Of a DNA stretch of 64,000 nucleotides, positions 34,087 to 42,849 are shown piece by piece. The DNA lies in assembly GCF_000190435.1 (NCBI RefSeq), contig NC_015152.1, positions 166,458 through 230,457 of the forward strand, given 5' to 3'. Numbering within the stretch: the stretch's first letter is position 1; each line of letters starts with the position of its first letter. Made by a program: the position numbers and the translations under genes. The notes under the pieces are model-generated. The model was given only the letters and a program-made list of their open reading frames with translations. It did no database searches and was not told the DNA's origin. Source of the DNA: Sphaerochaeta globosa str. Buddy. GTDB taxonomy: Bacteria > Spirochaetota > Spirochaetia > Sphaerochaetales > Sphaerochaetaceae.

Positions 34087-34164
34087 AGTAGTAAGGGCAG
34101 GTGTGTTTCGCGTAATGAACACGTCTTTCTGTTGATACGCACAATAATTCTGAGGAGTAAGCAT

Positions 34165-35049
34165 ATGAAGATTGGATTCATCGGACTTGGCATCATGGGC
34201 AAGCCCATGGCGAAGAACCTGCTCAAGGCAGGTCATAGTATTGTTTGTTATGATGTGAATGCGGCCAACGTGGCCGACGTGGTAGCAGCCGGAGCGACAG
34301 CGGGCAGGAGTTCTGCCGACGTGGCGGCCCAGGTGCCCCTTCTGATCACGATGCTGCCCAACAGCCCGCACGTAAAGAGCGTGGTCATGGGAGAGGGCGG
34401 GGTGCTCGAGGGGGCAAGAGAGGGCCTGATCCTCATCGACATGTCCTCCATCGCCCCCCTTGCGAGCCAGGAGGTCGAGAAGGCCTGTGCACAGAAGAAG
34501 GTGCGCATGCTCGACGCCCCGGTAAGCGGCGGCGAGCCGAAGGCCATCGACGGCAGCCTTGCGATCATGGTCGGGGGGGAGAAGGGCCTCTTCGAGGAAG
34601 TGAGGGACATCCTGCTGGTCATGGGGGCCAGTGCGGTGCACTGCGGGCCGATTGGGGCGGGGAACACGACCAAGCTGGCCAACCAGATCATCGTGGCGCT
34701 GAACATAGCGGCGGTGGCGGAGGCCTTCACGCTGGTGCGCAAGGCCGGGGTGGACCCGCACCTTGTGTTCGATGCGATCAAGGGAGGTCTTGCCGGAAGC
34801 ACGGTGATGAACGCCAAGGCCCCGATGATGATGGACTCTAACTTCAAGCCGGGCTTCAAGATCGACCTGCACATCAAGGACCTCGCCAATGCATTGGACA
34901 CCGGCCACGGGGTGGGATCCCCGCTCCCGCTGACCTCACTTGCGCGCGAGATGATGGAGACGCTGCACAGCGACGGGTTCGGAGGCGACGACCACAGCGC
35001 CCTTGCCCGCTACTACGCCAAGCTGTCCGGCACGAAGATCGGGGAGTGA
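34165..35049 (+). CDS. garR: 2-hydroxy-3-oxopropionate (tartronate semialdehyde) reductase
   Basis: Reduces tartronate semialdehyde to D-glycerate with NAD(P)H. The NAD motif is MKIGFIGLGIMGKPMAKNLL, the substrate loop is LDAPVSGGEPKA, and the catalytic lysine is K170 in GAGNTTKLANQ. 294 residues, normal. GAGGAG precedes the chosen ATG; the longer upstream frame is AT-rich leader DNA. From about 34260 onward GC rises to about 65% in sampled lines and stays so through the next gene, well above its neighbours. It forms a two-gene operon with a DapA-family lyase. It fits the glucarate/galactarate pathway encoded downstream (gudD, garD). Confidence 0.9.
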   Translation: MKIGFIGLGIMGKPMAKNLLKAGHSIVCYDVNAANVADVVAAGATAGRSSADVAAQVPLLITMLPNSPHVKSVVMGEGGVLEGAREGLILIDMSSIAPLASQEVEKACAQKKVRMLDAPVSGGEPKAIDGSLAIMVGGEKGLFEEVRDILLVMGASAVHCGPIGAGNTTKLANQIIVALNIAAVAEAFTLVRKAGVDPHLVFDAIKGGLAGSTVMNAKAPMMMDSNFKPGFKIDLHIKDLANALDTGHGVGSPLPLTSLAREMMETLHSDGFGGDDHSALARYYAKLSGTKIGE

Positions 35050-35051
35050 GT

Positions 35052-35954
35052 ATGGATACCTCCTTCATCAAGGGGATCATCCCCCCGATCGTGACACCCA
35101 TCACAGAAGACGAGAGCCTGGACGAGCAGGCGCTGCGCAACCTCATCGACTTCGTCATAGAGGGCGGATGCTCCGGCGTCCTGGCCTTCGGCTCCAACGG
35201 GGAGTTCTACATGATGGAGGAGGACGAGATGGAAAGGGCCCTGTCGGTCATCATGGACCAGACGGCGGGCCGGGTGCCGGTGTACATGGGCGTGGGCAAC
35301 ATCCGCACCGGCAAGTGCATCCGCCTCGCCCAAATGGGCGTGAGGCTGGGGGCGAAGGGAATCTCGATCCTGCAGCCGATGTTCATCAAGCCGACCGAAC
35401 AGGAGCTGAAGGGGCACATCAGGAGCATAGCCGCTTCGGTGGGCGATACTGCGGTGCTGCTGTACAACAACCCGGGGCGCTGCGGCTACGCGATGAGCCA
35501 GGACCTGGTACAGGAGCTTGCGCACAGCATCCCCAACCTGGTGGGCATGAAGGACTCCAGCGGGGACCTGACGCAGACCATGGAGTTCATCCGGCGCAAC
35601 GCCGACGTGGGCTTCAAGGTGATGTGCGGCAAGGACACGCTGATCTACTCGGGGCTGTGCGTGGGTGCCGTGGGTGCTGTGTGCTCGACGGCCAACTACC
35701 TGCCCGCCCTTGTCTGCTCTATCTACGACAAGTACGTGGGCGGGGACCTGAAGGGGTCGCTTGAGGCGCAGTGGCAGCTGAACCCCGTCAGGCTTGCGAC
35801 CGACGCTTCCAGCTTCCCGGTGGCGACCAAGGACCTGGCGAACCTGGTGGGCATGCAGGTGGGAAGCCCGTTCCTGCCGAACCTGCCGTCCCCCGCCAAG
35901 CAGCAGGAGAACCTGAGGAAGCAACTGGTCGACGGCGGTTTCGTCTCCGGCTGA
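35052..35954 (+). CDS. DapA-family lyase, possible 5-dehydro-4-deoxyglucarate aldolase or dehydratase
   Basis: Class I (Schiff base) TIM-barrel enzyme of the DapA/NanA family. The lysine is K167 in VGMKDSSGD, the tyrosine Y138 in LYNNPGRCG, and the carboxylate loop reads GSNGE in place of the common GTTGE. The family includes lyases for keto-deoxy sugar acids and KdgD dehydratase. Next to garR, and with gudD and garD downstream but no garL in the window, an aldolase giving pyruvate and tartronate semialdehyde is the simplest role; KdgD-type activity is the main rival. The ATG 6 nt after GGGGAG is preferred to an overlapping GTG. High GC like garR. Confidence 0.8.
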   Translation: MDTSFIKGIIPPIVTPITEDESLDEQALRNLIDFVIEGGCSGVLAFGSNGEFYMMEEDEMERALSVIMDQTAGRVPVYMGVGNIRTGKCIRLAQMGVRLGAKGISILQPMFIKPTEQELKGHIRSIAASVGDTAVLLYNNPGRCGYAMSQDLVQELAHSIPNLVGMKDSSGDLTQTMEFIRRNADVGFKVMCGKDTLIYSGLCVGAVGAVCSTANYLPALVCSIYDKYVGGDLKGSLEAQWQLNPVRLATDASSFPVATKDLANLVGMQVGSPFLPNLPSPAKQQENLRKQLVDGGFVSG

Positions 35955-35994
35955 TACGCACTGCCACAGGCATCCCAATTCTCTACAACCAACA

Positions 35995-36023
35995 TGAAGG
36001 CTGTCCGAAAAGGGCAGCCTTCA
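35995..36023 (+). terminator. terminator-like hairpin after the garR operon
   Basis: TGAAGGCTG pairs with CAGCCTTCA across an 11-nt loop. The following sequence is only moderately T-rich. Confidence 0.6.
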
Positions 36024-36043
36024 TTATAGTTACTCAAACATGA

Positions 36044-36067
36044 TTTAGTAAAACGTACTTTACTAAA
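36044..36067. promoter_or_regulatory. 24-bp dyad before the AAA/DUF234 gene
   Basis: TTTAGTAAA and TTTACTAAA are inverted arms separated by 6 bp, 26 bp before the start codon. It may be an operator or part of the promoter. Confidence 0.45.
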
Positions 36068-36093
36068 ACGAAATTGAGTGATTAACTGTATCT

Positions 36094-37482
36094 ATGACTG
36101 ACCAACTATTTATCGGAAGAGAAGAAGAGCTTGCCTACCTTGAAAAAGCCTATGCATCGCAAGATTTTGAATTCTGTGTCATATATGGGAGACGAAGAAT
36201 CGGCAAAACCTCGTTGGTAGTGCGATTTTGTGAGGAAAAGCGTGCAATTTACCACATGGCCCAAAAGGGAACTGAAACAATTGGCTTGGAGAAGTTGTCT
36301 GAGGCTATCAGTGATTCTTTGCTCCAGAAAGCCCAAGTGAAATTTGCAAGTTTCGAGAAGGCATTGGAGTATCTTTGTGAAGTTTCTGAGCATGAGCGAC
36401 TGATTTTTGTAATTGATGAGTTTCCCTACTTCTGCTCGTCCATTCCAAGTAGCATGAGTGTACTCCAATATGCCATTGACCACCTGCTGAAGAAAACCAA
36501 GCTCATGATTATTCTCACAGGTTCATCAGTCAGTTTCATGGAACAGGAAGTAATGGGATCAAAAAGTCCACTGTACGGTCGTAGAACAAGGACATTGAAA
36601 CTAAATCCTTTCTCTCTTGCTGAAACAGCCTCACTCTGTGCTCGTAGTCCGATTGAATCAGTTCTTGTACAAGCGATGACCGGTGGTGTTCCCTTATATG
36701 TACAATATTTTGCATCAAAAGAGCCTTTGTGGGAGGCGATCAGGGAAATTTGGTTCCTAAAAACAGGTCTTTTGTACTATGAACCGCAATTTTTACTTTC
36801 GATGGAGACACGAAATCCAGAGCAATATGCACAAGTCTTGGCGCTCCTTGCTGCGGGAACCACGAAGCCAAACCAGATGGCAGATAAACTTGGGGTCAGC
36901 TCAGCACATCTTGCTGCTCTTCTTTCAACGCTTCAAACGCTAGGTCTTGTTACCAAGGAACTACCTTTTGGCGAGAAGCAAGGCAAGAAAGGGGTCTATC
37001 GGATTTCTGATTCTCTTTTTACCTTTTATTTGCGTTTTGTCTATCCCTACCTTGCATTATTGGAACAAGGAAAACCGGAAGGTCCATTACGTCTTCTTGA
37101 ACAGCACATGGACCAATTCGTGGGCAAGCAGTTTGAGCAAATGTGTCATACGTATTTTCTCCAACACACGAATAGACCAATCATTGCACTTTCTCATTGG
37201 TGGGGCTTTGACCAACAAAATCAGCAGAATGAGGAATTGGATTTGGTTGCCGAAGATGCGAATGGGGGGATGGTTTTTGCAGAATGCAAATGGAGAACCA
37301 CCAAGGTAGGGTTGAGCGACTATGCCCGTTTGGTCCAACGCAGTACGCTCTTATTGAAAGGAGAACAGGCCGAGTACTGGCTGTTCTCCAAATCAGGTTT
37401 CACCGATGAGCTTCAAAAAGCAAAGCTTGCCACGCTGGTTGGCGTTGAGCAAATGGTACCAACTACATCACCGGTTGTGTAG
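36094..37482 (+). CDS. archaeal-type AAA ATPase with DUF234 nuclease-like domain
   Basis: N-terminal ATPase with Walker A YGRRRIGKTSLV (about residue 31), Walker B RLIFVIDEFPYF and sensor IILTGSSVSFM. A winged-helix-like segment follows (NQMADKLGVSSAHLAALLSTLQTLGLV). The C-terminal DUF234 region has a PD-(D/E)xK-like pattern (EELDLVAEDANGGMVFAECKWR). Length 462 is typical. No ribosome site precedes the ATG. The family is often orphan and mobile, with unknown role. It differs in domain make-up from the two DUF4143 ATPases in this window. Its last 20 bp overlap the convergent IclR gene. Confidence 0.85.
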   Translation: MTDQLFIGREEELAYLEKAYASQDFEFCVIYGRRRIGKTSLVVRFCEEKRAIYHMAQKGTETIGLEKLSEAISDSLLQKAQVKFASFEKALEYLCEVSEHERLIFVIDEFPYFCSSIPSSMSVLQYAIDHLLKKTKLMIILTGSSVSFMEQEVMGSKSPLYGRRTRTLKLNPFSLAETASLCARSPIESVLVQAMTGGVPLYVQYFASKEPLWEAIREIWFLKTGLLYYEPQFLLSMETRNPEQYAQVLALLAAGTTKPNQMADKLGVSSAHLAALLSTLQTLGLVTKELPFGEKQGKKGVYRISDSLFTFYLRFVYPYLALLEQGKPEGPLRLLEQHMDQFVGKQFEQMCHTYFLQHTNRPIIALSHWWGFDQQNQQNEELDLVAEDANGGMVFAECKWRTTKVGLSDYARLVQRSTLLLKGEQAEYWLFSKSGFTDELQKAKLATLVGVEQMVPTTSPVV

Positions 37483-38254
37483 TGTAGCCCATCATATAGG
37501 ATATCTTTGAGGCGGTATCCTTGAGCCTTGGGATGGCAGCCTCGATCTCCTCGACCGCCATGTTGGAGGTGAGGGCACTTACGCTGATGCCTGCAATAAT
37601 CCTCCCGTCGCGGCCGCGTACGGGAACAGCGGAGCAGTTGTCGCCCTCAATGAACTCATTGCGGTCGCGGGCTGCTCCTTCCTTGCGAACCTTGGCAAGC
37701 TCATCCTTCAAGGCCTTGGGATCGGTGATGGTTTTCTCTGTATAGCGGTTCAAGCCCTTCTGCTTGATGAGCGTGTCCAGTTCCTCTTCCTTCAACTCGC
37801 AGGTCAGCACCTTGCCTAAAGCCGAGCAATGGAAGGGCAGTTGGCGTCCGGGGGTGAAGTAGGTTCGGGGGGTGGATTGGGTGTCGATGCGGTCGAGCAT
37901 CAGAACCTCCCCGTTATAGAACACCGCCATGTTCACATTCGCCTTGGGGAACTGGTTCCACAGCAGCTCCAGGTAGGGCATCGTCACCTTTCGGATCTCC
38001 TGGGACTGCAAAGCGCTCCTGCTGAGTTTGAGGGTTTTCAGGGAAATGGCATAGAGCCCCGTATAGGGGTCCTTGGTCATGTAGCCGGAGTTCTGCAGGC
38101 TCGCCAGCAGGCGGAATGCCATATTGCTGTTGGTGTCCAGGGCTGCACAGACATCCTGGATGGAGATGGGGCCGCTCTGCTCGGAGGCGTAATCCAGGAT
38201 TTGGAAGCAACGGGCAACAGTCTTGATATTGTACTTGTCGGTATCAATGGGCAT
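37463..38254 (-). CDS. IclR-family transcription regulator
   Basis: Winged helix-turn-helix at residues 12-70 (ISIQDVCAALDTNSNMAFRLLASL) and the IclR effector domain from about 85 to 255, with GRQLPFHCSALGKVL and RGAARDRNEFIEGDNCSAVPV typical of the family. The start at MPIDTDKYN is backed by GAGGAA; the longer frame runs into the promoter. Divergent from gudD, so it most likely controls the glucarate/galactarate genes, with a sugar acid or its breakdown product as effector. A perfect 8-3-8 palindrome lies 43 bp before its start codon. Confidence 0.88.
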   Translation of the reverse strand: MPIDTDKYNIKTVARCFQILDYASEQSGPISIQDVCAALDTNSNMAFRLLASLQNSGYMTKDPYTGLYAISLKTLKLSRSALQSQEIRKVTMPYLELLWNQFPKANVNMAVFYNGEVLMLDRIDTQSTPRTYFTPGRQLPFHCSALGKVLTCELKEEELDTLIKQKGLNRYTEKTITDPKALKDELAKVRKEGAARDRNEFIEGDNCSAVPVRGRDGRIIAGISVSALTSNMAVEEIEAAIPRLKDTASKISYMMGYTTQPVM

Positions 38255-38296
38255 GGTAGTTCCTCGGTCTGCATTTGAAAGTATGGATGATTTGTA

Positions 38297-38315
38297 TAAT
38301 ACTATTATAGTATTA
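38297..38315. promoter_or_regulatory. 19-bp perfect palindrome, candidate IclR operator
   Basis: TAATACTA, TTA spacer, TAGTATTA. It sits between the divergent IclR and gudD genes. The core TATTATAG recurs near 38437, closer to gudD. Confidence 0.55.
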
Positions 38316-38482
38316 CATGCAAGCAATGGAAAATCAAACCAAATATGCATAAATATCCAGAACAATTCTGTACAGTAGTGGATATTTGTGTATCCCCCAG
38401 CCATGAAACTAAGATATCCGGGTCAATACGTCAAATGGTATTATAGAAAACTAAATAGATGTTATAAAAAATTAACATTAAA

Positions 38483-38509
38483 TTGACAATCCGGAAAAAC
38501 CGTTATAGC
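38483..38509 (+). promoter_or_regulatory. possible gudD promoter
   Basis: TTGACA and TATAGC, but spaced only 15 bp apart, so help by an activator is likely if this is correct. The motif TGTTATAAAAAATTA (38460-38474) lies just upstream and a near copy is at 40866 before tctC. Confidence 0.35.
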
Positions 38510-38561
38510 CTTGAAGTGTGCGTAGCCTGAATACCACGTTTCCCGATCAGGAGGAGAACCC

Positions 38562-39887
38562 ATGACACCGTATATCCAGAAAATGGAAGTCTATCCCGTA
38601 GCCGGCAAAGACAGCATGCTGCTGAACCTCAGTGGTGCCCATGCACCCTATTTCACCCGTAACATCGTCATCCTTACCGACAGCCAGGGGAATACCGGCG
38701 TCGGAGAGGTCCCCGGCGGACAGAAAATCACCCGCGCCTTGGAGCAAGTCAAGCCTGTGGTGGAAGGCTCGAAGCTCAGCGAATACAAGCAGACGCTCCT
38801 GAAGGTCAAGGCGGCCTTGGGAAACGACGACAATGATGTACGCGGACTGCAAACCTTTGATTTGAGAACCGGCATTCATGTAATTACCGCAATCGAGGCA
38901 CCCCTGTTGGACCTGCTCGGCCAGTACCTGGAAGTTCCAGTGGCCTCGCTGCTTGGCGACGGAATGGTTCGTGACAGGGTCAAGGTGTTGGGCTACCTTT
39001 TCTTCATCGCCGACCGGAAGAAGACCGATCTCCCTTACTATGCGGATCAGAAGAACAGCATCGACTGGTACCGTCTGCGCCATGAAGAGGCCCTCGATGC
39101 AGAGGCCGTGGTGGAGCTTGCACGTGCAAGCCAGGACCTCTACGGCTTCAGGGATTTCAAACTTAAGGGCGGAGTGCTCGAGGGTAGGCAGGAGATCGAG
39201 GTGATCAAGGCGCTGAAGAAGGCTTTCCCCGAAGCCCGCATGACCATCGACCCCAACGGCGGTTGGTCCCTGAAGGAAGCCATTGGCCTGTGCAAGGACA
39301 TGCATGGCATTCTGACGTATTGTGAGGATCCCTGTGGGGCAGAGAAGGGCTACAGCGGACGCGAGGTGCTCAGTGAGTTCCGCCGAGCCACCGGCCTTCC
39401 CACCGCCACGAATATGATTGCTACCGACTGGCGGGAGTTCGGTCACTCCCTTGAGCTGCAGAGTGTCGACATCCCTCTTGCCGACTGCCACTTCTGGACC
39501 ATGAGCGGGGCTGTGCGCGTCGGTCAGATGTGCGATGAGTTCGGCTTGACCTGGGGTTCGCACTCCAACAACCATTTTGACATCTCCCTGGCTATGATCG
39601 CCCACGTAGGAGCTGCGGTACCGGGTAATCCAACCGCTATCGACACCCATTGGATCTGGCAGGAAGGCATTGAACGGCTGACGGTCGATCCCCCCAGGAT
39701 CGAGGACGGATATATTGCGATTCCGAACAAGCCCGGCTTGGGTATTGAAGTCGATCGCAACCAGATCCTGAAGGCCAACAAGGTGTACGAGGAGCACTGC
39801 CTTGGAGCCCGTGATGATGCTCTTGGCATGCAGTATTTGATTCCTGGTTGGAAGTTCGACCCAAAGCGCCCTGCCTTGGTTCGCTGA
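38562..39887 (+). CDS. gudD: D-glucarate dehydratase
   Basis: Enolase-superfamily enzyme that removes water from D-glucarate to give 5-dehydro-4-deoxy-D-glucarate. The KxK motif is in [10 protein letters not shown], metal ligands are in [10 protein letters not shown] and CEDPCG, and the catalytic histidine-containing loop is [27 protein letters not shown] and [13 protein letters not shown] are close to known GudD sequences. Length (441) is normal. GGAGGAGAACCC precedes the ATG. It opens an operon with an AEC carrier; the Tct importer and garD follow in the same direction. Confidence 0.93.
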   Translation: MTPYIQKMEVYPVAGKDSMLLNLSGAHAPYFTRNIVILTDSQGNTGVGEVPGGQKITRALEQVKPVVEGSKLSEYKQTLLKVKAALGNDDNDVRGLQTFDLRTGIHVITAIEAPLLDLLGQYLEVPVASLLGDGMVRDRVKVLGYLFFIADRKKTDLPYYADQKNSIDWYRLRHEEALDAEAVVELARASQDLYGFRDFKLKGGVLEGRQEIEVIKALKKAFPEARMTIDPNGGWSLKEAIGLCKDMHGILTYCEDPCGAEKGYSGREVLSEFRRATGLPTATNMIATDWREFGHSLELQSVDIPLADCHFWTMSGAVRVGQMCDEFGLTWGSHSNNHFDISLAMIAHVGAAVPGNPTAIDTHWIWQEGIERLTVDPPRIEDGYIAIPNKPGLGIEVDRNQILKANKVYEEHCLGARDDALGMQYLIPGWKFDPKRPALVR

Positions 39888-39911
39888 TGCTTTAGCTGAA
39901 GGGAGTGTACG

Positions 39912-40826
39912 ATGGATTTTTCCAGTCTCTGGAACCTGCAGGGCCAACTGTTCGCCCTGCTGGTGGTCGGTTTGCTACTTCGCAAGGTAGGACTCTTCAA
40001 CGAGAGTGCCAAGACGCTGCTCACCGACCTGGTCCTGTACGTCACGCTTCCGTGCAGCATTGTGCTGTCTTTCCAAATAGATATTAATGCCGAGCTGTTT
40101 GTCTCCTTGTCGATCATTTTCCTTATTTCTACAGCAATCCAGATGTTTTGCTACCTGTTGACCCGCTTTACGTTTCGCAAGGTGGAAATGGCCAAACGAA
40201 GCGTGCTGCACTATGGAATCCTGGTTTCAAATGCAGGCTTTCTGGGTCTTCCGATCGCAGGGGAACTCTTTGGCGCGGCCGGTTTGATGTATGCCTCCAT
40301 CTACCTTATTCCCCAGCGGGTGGTGATGTGGACGGCAGGTCTCTCAATCTTCAGTCCGGCTGCCGCCAATAAGAAGCAGGCAGCAAGGAAAGTCATCCTG
40401 CACCCCTGCATGGTGGCTGTCTATGTAGGGTTGATCCTTATGGTAACCCGCCTTCCTATTCCGGCTTTCGCCCGTATGACCCTCTCGAGCTTGGGCAACT
40501 GCACTACAGCCCTGTCGATGTTGCTTATCGGTTCCTTGTTCGCGGAGATGAAGAAAGAACATCTGCACCTGGATGTGAATCTGTTGCAGTTCTCCCTATT
40601 GCGGTTGGTGCTGATTCCCCTTGTCTCCCTCCTGGCGGGACGTATATTGGGCATCGATCGCTTGCTCATCGGAGTGGGGGTTATTCTTGCGGCGATGCCT
40701 GGGGGGTCCTCAACGGTCATTCTGGCTTCCAAGTATGGAAGAGATACTACCTATGCTTCAAAACTGGTTATTATCAGCACGTTGCTTTCTTTGGTTTCCA
40801 TTCCTTTCTGGGGTATGATTCTTTGA
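39912..40826 (+). CDS. AEC-family (auxin efflux carrier) transporter
   Basis: About ten helices with the N-terminal pattern LVVGLLLRKVGLFNESAKTLLTDLVLYVTLPCSIVLSF and a C-terminal GVGVILAAMPGGSSTVILASKYG of the AEC/BART family. These are often carriers for malate or other dicarboxylates. It follows gudD by 24 bp and GAAGGGAG precedes its ATG, so a role in moving a sugar acid or pathway product is likely. Confidence 0.82.
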   Translation: MDFSSLWNLQGQLFALLVVGLLLRKVGLFNESAKTLLTDLVLYVTLPCSIVLSFQIDINAELFVSLSIIFLISTAIQMFCYLLTRFTFRKVEMAKRSVLHYGILVSNAGFLGLPIAGELFGAAGLMYASIYLIPQRVVMWTAGLSIFSPAAANKKQAARKVILHPCMVAVYVGLILMVTRLPIPAFARMTLSSLGNCTTALSMLLIGSLFAEMKKEHLHLDVNLLQFSLLRLVLIPLVSLLAGRILGIDRLLIGVGVILAAMPGGSSTVILASKYGRDTTYASKLVIISTLLSLVSIPFWGMIL

Positions 40827-41118
40827 CTTCAGTGTATTTGTTTTTAGCTTCATAAAATCAAACAGTGTTATAAAAATTATGACTTATTTTATGGCGGCTT
40901 GATGTGGTAGGGTATATGCCACTTCTATTAGCTGAAGAAAAAAACCTGAGAAAAATCATCTAAAATGTTTAAACATAATGCAATAAATACATTTGTAAAG
41001 GCTAGTGCTTTTCTGGGAGATAGAAAGTGCATACGGGTGATTCTTTCATCTATTAGTTGAAAAAATTGAACTTTCATTATAAAAAATCAAAAGGATTTTG
41101 AAAATGAATATTTTTTCG
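40827..41118. other. AT-rich stretch before the tct operon
   Basis: No gene. It contains TGTTATAAAAATTA (40866-40879), a near copy of a motif upstream of gudD, and several short A/T runs. No terminator for the AEC gene was found. Confidence 0.3.
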
Positions 41119-41147
41119 TTGACAGATGGAAAAACCAAGCGTACGCT
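41119..41147 (+). promoter_or_regulatory. promoter of the tct operon
   Basis: TTGACA and TACGCT with 17-bp spacing, 130 bp before tctC. Confidence 0.55.
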
Positions 41148-41205
41148 ATCAATACAGGCTTGACCTATCAAAGTATGAGAAGGCGGCCCTCGTGTTTGGG
41201 TATGG

Positions 41206-41249
41206 ACCTGCATGCAGGTGTATGACATATCGATACCCCTTTTTGGGGT
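41206..41249 (+). promoter_or_regulatory. structured tctC leader
   Basis: A 14-bp perfect palindrome ACCTGCATGCAGGT is followed by the hairpin ACCCC-TTTTT-GGGGT. Both fall between the proposed promoter and tctC, so they would be in the mRNA leader. Confidence 0.4.
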
Positions 41250-41276
41250 GGTCTAGATTCAGAAGGAGAACATTTC

Positions 41277-42311
41277 ATGAAAAAACTGTTGATTCTCTCT
41301 CTTTGCTTGGTACTTGTTGGAGGTATGGTCTTCGCAGCCGGAACTACCGAAACTGCTGCAGCTCCTACGTTCAAGGGCCAAAATGTACGTGTTGTTATTG
41401 GTTCCACTGCTACCAGCGGTGACTCATACCTGATCGCTGAAACCGTTAGCCGCTACCTTGCCAAGGAACTGGGTGCAAACCTCAAGGTTGATGCTGTCGG
41501 CGCTGCAAAGGCACTCGATGCCATGCAGACCTCCAAGGCTGATGGCGCTACCATTATGATGTTCCACGACATGACCTACCTTGGCATCTCCTTTGGTGCT
41601 TATGACAAGATGTATGGTCTTGAGAACATGACTGTCGGTCCCCGCATTGCCCAGAACCCCGGTTCTGCTTGGGGTGCCAAGGCCGATGCCCCCTACAAGG
41701 ACATGGCTGACATTCCTGTATATCTGCAGAAGAACCCTAGTGCGATCGTACGCATGGCTTGCGAAGCCGGCGGTGTATCCCACATTGGTTTCATCGTGTA
41801 TTACCAGTGGGTGGTCGACACCTATGGCAAGGACATCGCCAACCGCATCAAGGTCGTAATCGGTGGTTCCACCGGTGACAAGCTGCAGATGCTCTGGGAC
41901 GGCAATGCCGACGTCATTTTCGCTGACTATACCAGCCTGCTCCAGTACACCCAGACTACTGACAAGAAGCTTGCCATGAAGTTTGTGGGCCTCTTGGACA
42001 ACATCGAAGGCGTGAATGCAACCAGTTATGCTGATCAGGGCATCACCCTTGATGGCAAGGAATTCCGCTTCTCCAAGGATTTCCTGATCTATCTGCCCAA
42101 GGATTTCCCCGCTGCTTTGGTTGCTGAGCTTGATGCTGCCATGCAGCGCACCAATGCTGACCCCGCTTTGATTGCCGACCTCGCCAAGATGACCTACCGC
42201 CCGGGCAAGTACCTCACTGCCGCCCAGAGCAAGGATTTCATCTATGCAAAGCGCGCCAGTCTCCAGGGTTTGATCGACAGGGCTCCTTCCTTGGACGACC
42301 TGGTTCTGTAA
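41277..42311 (+). CDS. TctC-type tricarboxylate/sugar-acid binding protein
   Basis: Signal peptide MKKLLILSLCLVLVGGMVFA followed by the spirochaetal linker AGTTETAAAP. The mature part is a TctC/Bug fold (VVIGSTATSGDSYLIAETVSRYL, VGAAKALDAMQTSKADGATI, EAGGVSHIGFIVYYQW). It captures a carboxylated solute outside the inner membrane for TctAB. AGAAGGAGAACATTTC precedes the ATG. Given the glucarate and galactarate dehydratases on both sides, an aldarate is the likely ligand. Confidence 0.88.
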   Translation: MKKLLILSLCLVLVGGMVFAAGTTETAAAPTFKGQNVRVVIGSTATSGDSYLIAETVSRYLAKELGANLKVDAVGAAKALDAMQTSKADGATIMMFHDMTYLGISFGAYDKMYGLENMTVGPRIAQNPGSAWGAKADAPYKDMADIPVYLQKNPSAIVRMACEAGGVSHIGFIVYYQWVVDTYGKDIANRIKVVIGGSTGDKLQMLWDGNADVIFADYTSLLQYTQTTDKKLAMKFVGLLDNIEGVNATSYADQGITLDGKEFRFSKDFLIYLPKDFPAALVAELDAAMQRTNADPALIADLAKMTYRPGKYLTAAQSKDFIYAKRASLQGLIDRAPSLDDLVL

Positions 42312-42335
42312 ATTCTTGATCGGTTGTATTGATAA

Positions 42336-42362
42336 TGACTGCAGACCCTAGGTCTGCAGTCA
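42336..42362 (+). promoter_or_regulatory. intercistronic hairpin between tctC and tctB
   Basis: A perfect 12-bp stem (TGACTGCAGACC with GGTCTGCAGTCA) and a CTA loop, with no T-run. It may protect the binding-protein mRNA or lower expression of the membrane genes. Confidence 0.6.
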
Positions 42363-42382
42363 CTCTGTTAAGGAGAGACCTC

Positions 42383-42838
42383 ATGCTGCGTATCAGTTAT
42401 AAACCATCCACATCCCACTGGCTTTTTCCTCCCATTATTATGGGAATTCTGGTGTTCCTGATGGTTATCATGCTCATCCAACGTGCATTCAAGTGCAAGA
42501 AGCAGGGTAAGCCCTTTCTTAATTTCAAGAACTATCACTTTTTTGTGGCTAATTGGGATACAGTCAGGCTGCCGGGTTCCCTGGTACTTCTGCTGCTGTA
42601 CATTCCTGCCATGAATCTGTTGGGGTTCCTCCCTGCTTCGATTCTGTTTATTTTCCTGTTCAATGTGCTTTTTGTTGGATTAGGACAACTTGCTTCCATT
42701 CCTGTGGCTTTCAAGACCAAGAAATTCTGGTCGAACCCCGACTTTAGGTCCCTGCTGATTTCTCTGATCATTTCGGTTGTCGGTTCAACCGTGATCTGGT
42801 TTCTGTTTGGGCAAGTCTTCAAGATTACCCTGCCCTAA
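42383..42838 (+). CDS. TctB-type small permease subunit
   Basis: 151 residues with four helices (for example WLFPPIIMGILVFLMVIMLI and LLISLIISVVGSTVIWFLF), the usual TctB size and layout. AAGGAGAGACCTC lies before the ATG; the earlier TTG frame covers the intercistronic hairpin and is not used. Works with TctA as the membrane part of the importer. Confidence 0.82.
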   Translation: MLRISYKPSTSHWLFPPIIMGILVFLMVIMLIQRAFKCKKQGKPFLNFKNYHFFVANWDTVRLPGSLVLLLLYIPAMNLLGFLPASILFIFLFNVLFVGLGQLASIPVAFKTKKFWSNPDFRSLLISLIISVVGSTVIWFLFGQVFKITLP

Positions 42839-42849
42839 GGAGTGAAGCA

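Noticed and set aside
34054..34908. 284- and 217-residue frames antisense to garR
   Set aside because: Shadows of garR.
35013..35978. 321-residue frame antisense to the DapA-family gene, plus a 253-residue frame on the same strand
   Set aside because: Arg/His/Gly-rich translations typical of wrong frames in GC-rich DNA; the DapA-family frame is clearly real.
38547..39947. 466-residue open frame antisense to gudD
   Set aside because: Shadow of a GC-rich coding gene; no recognisable domain.
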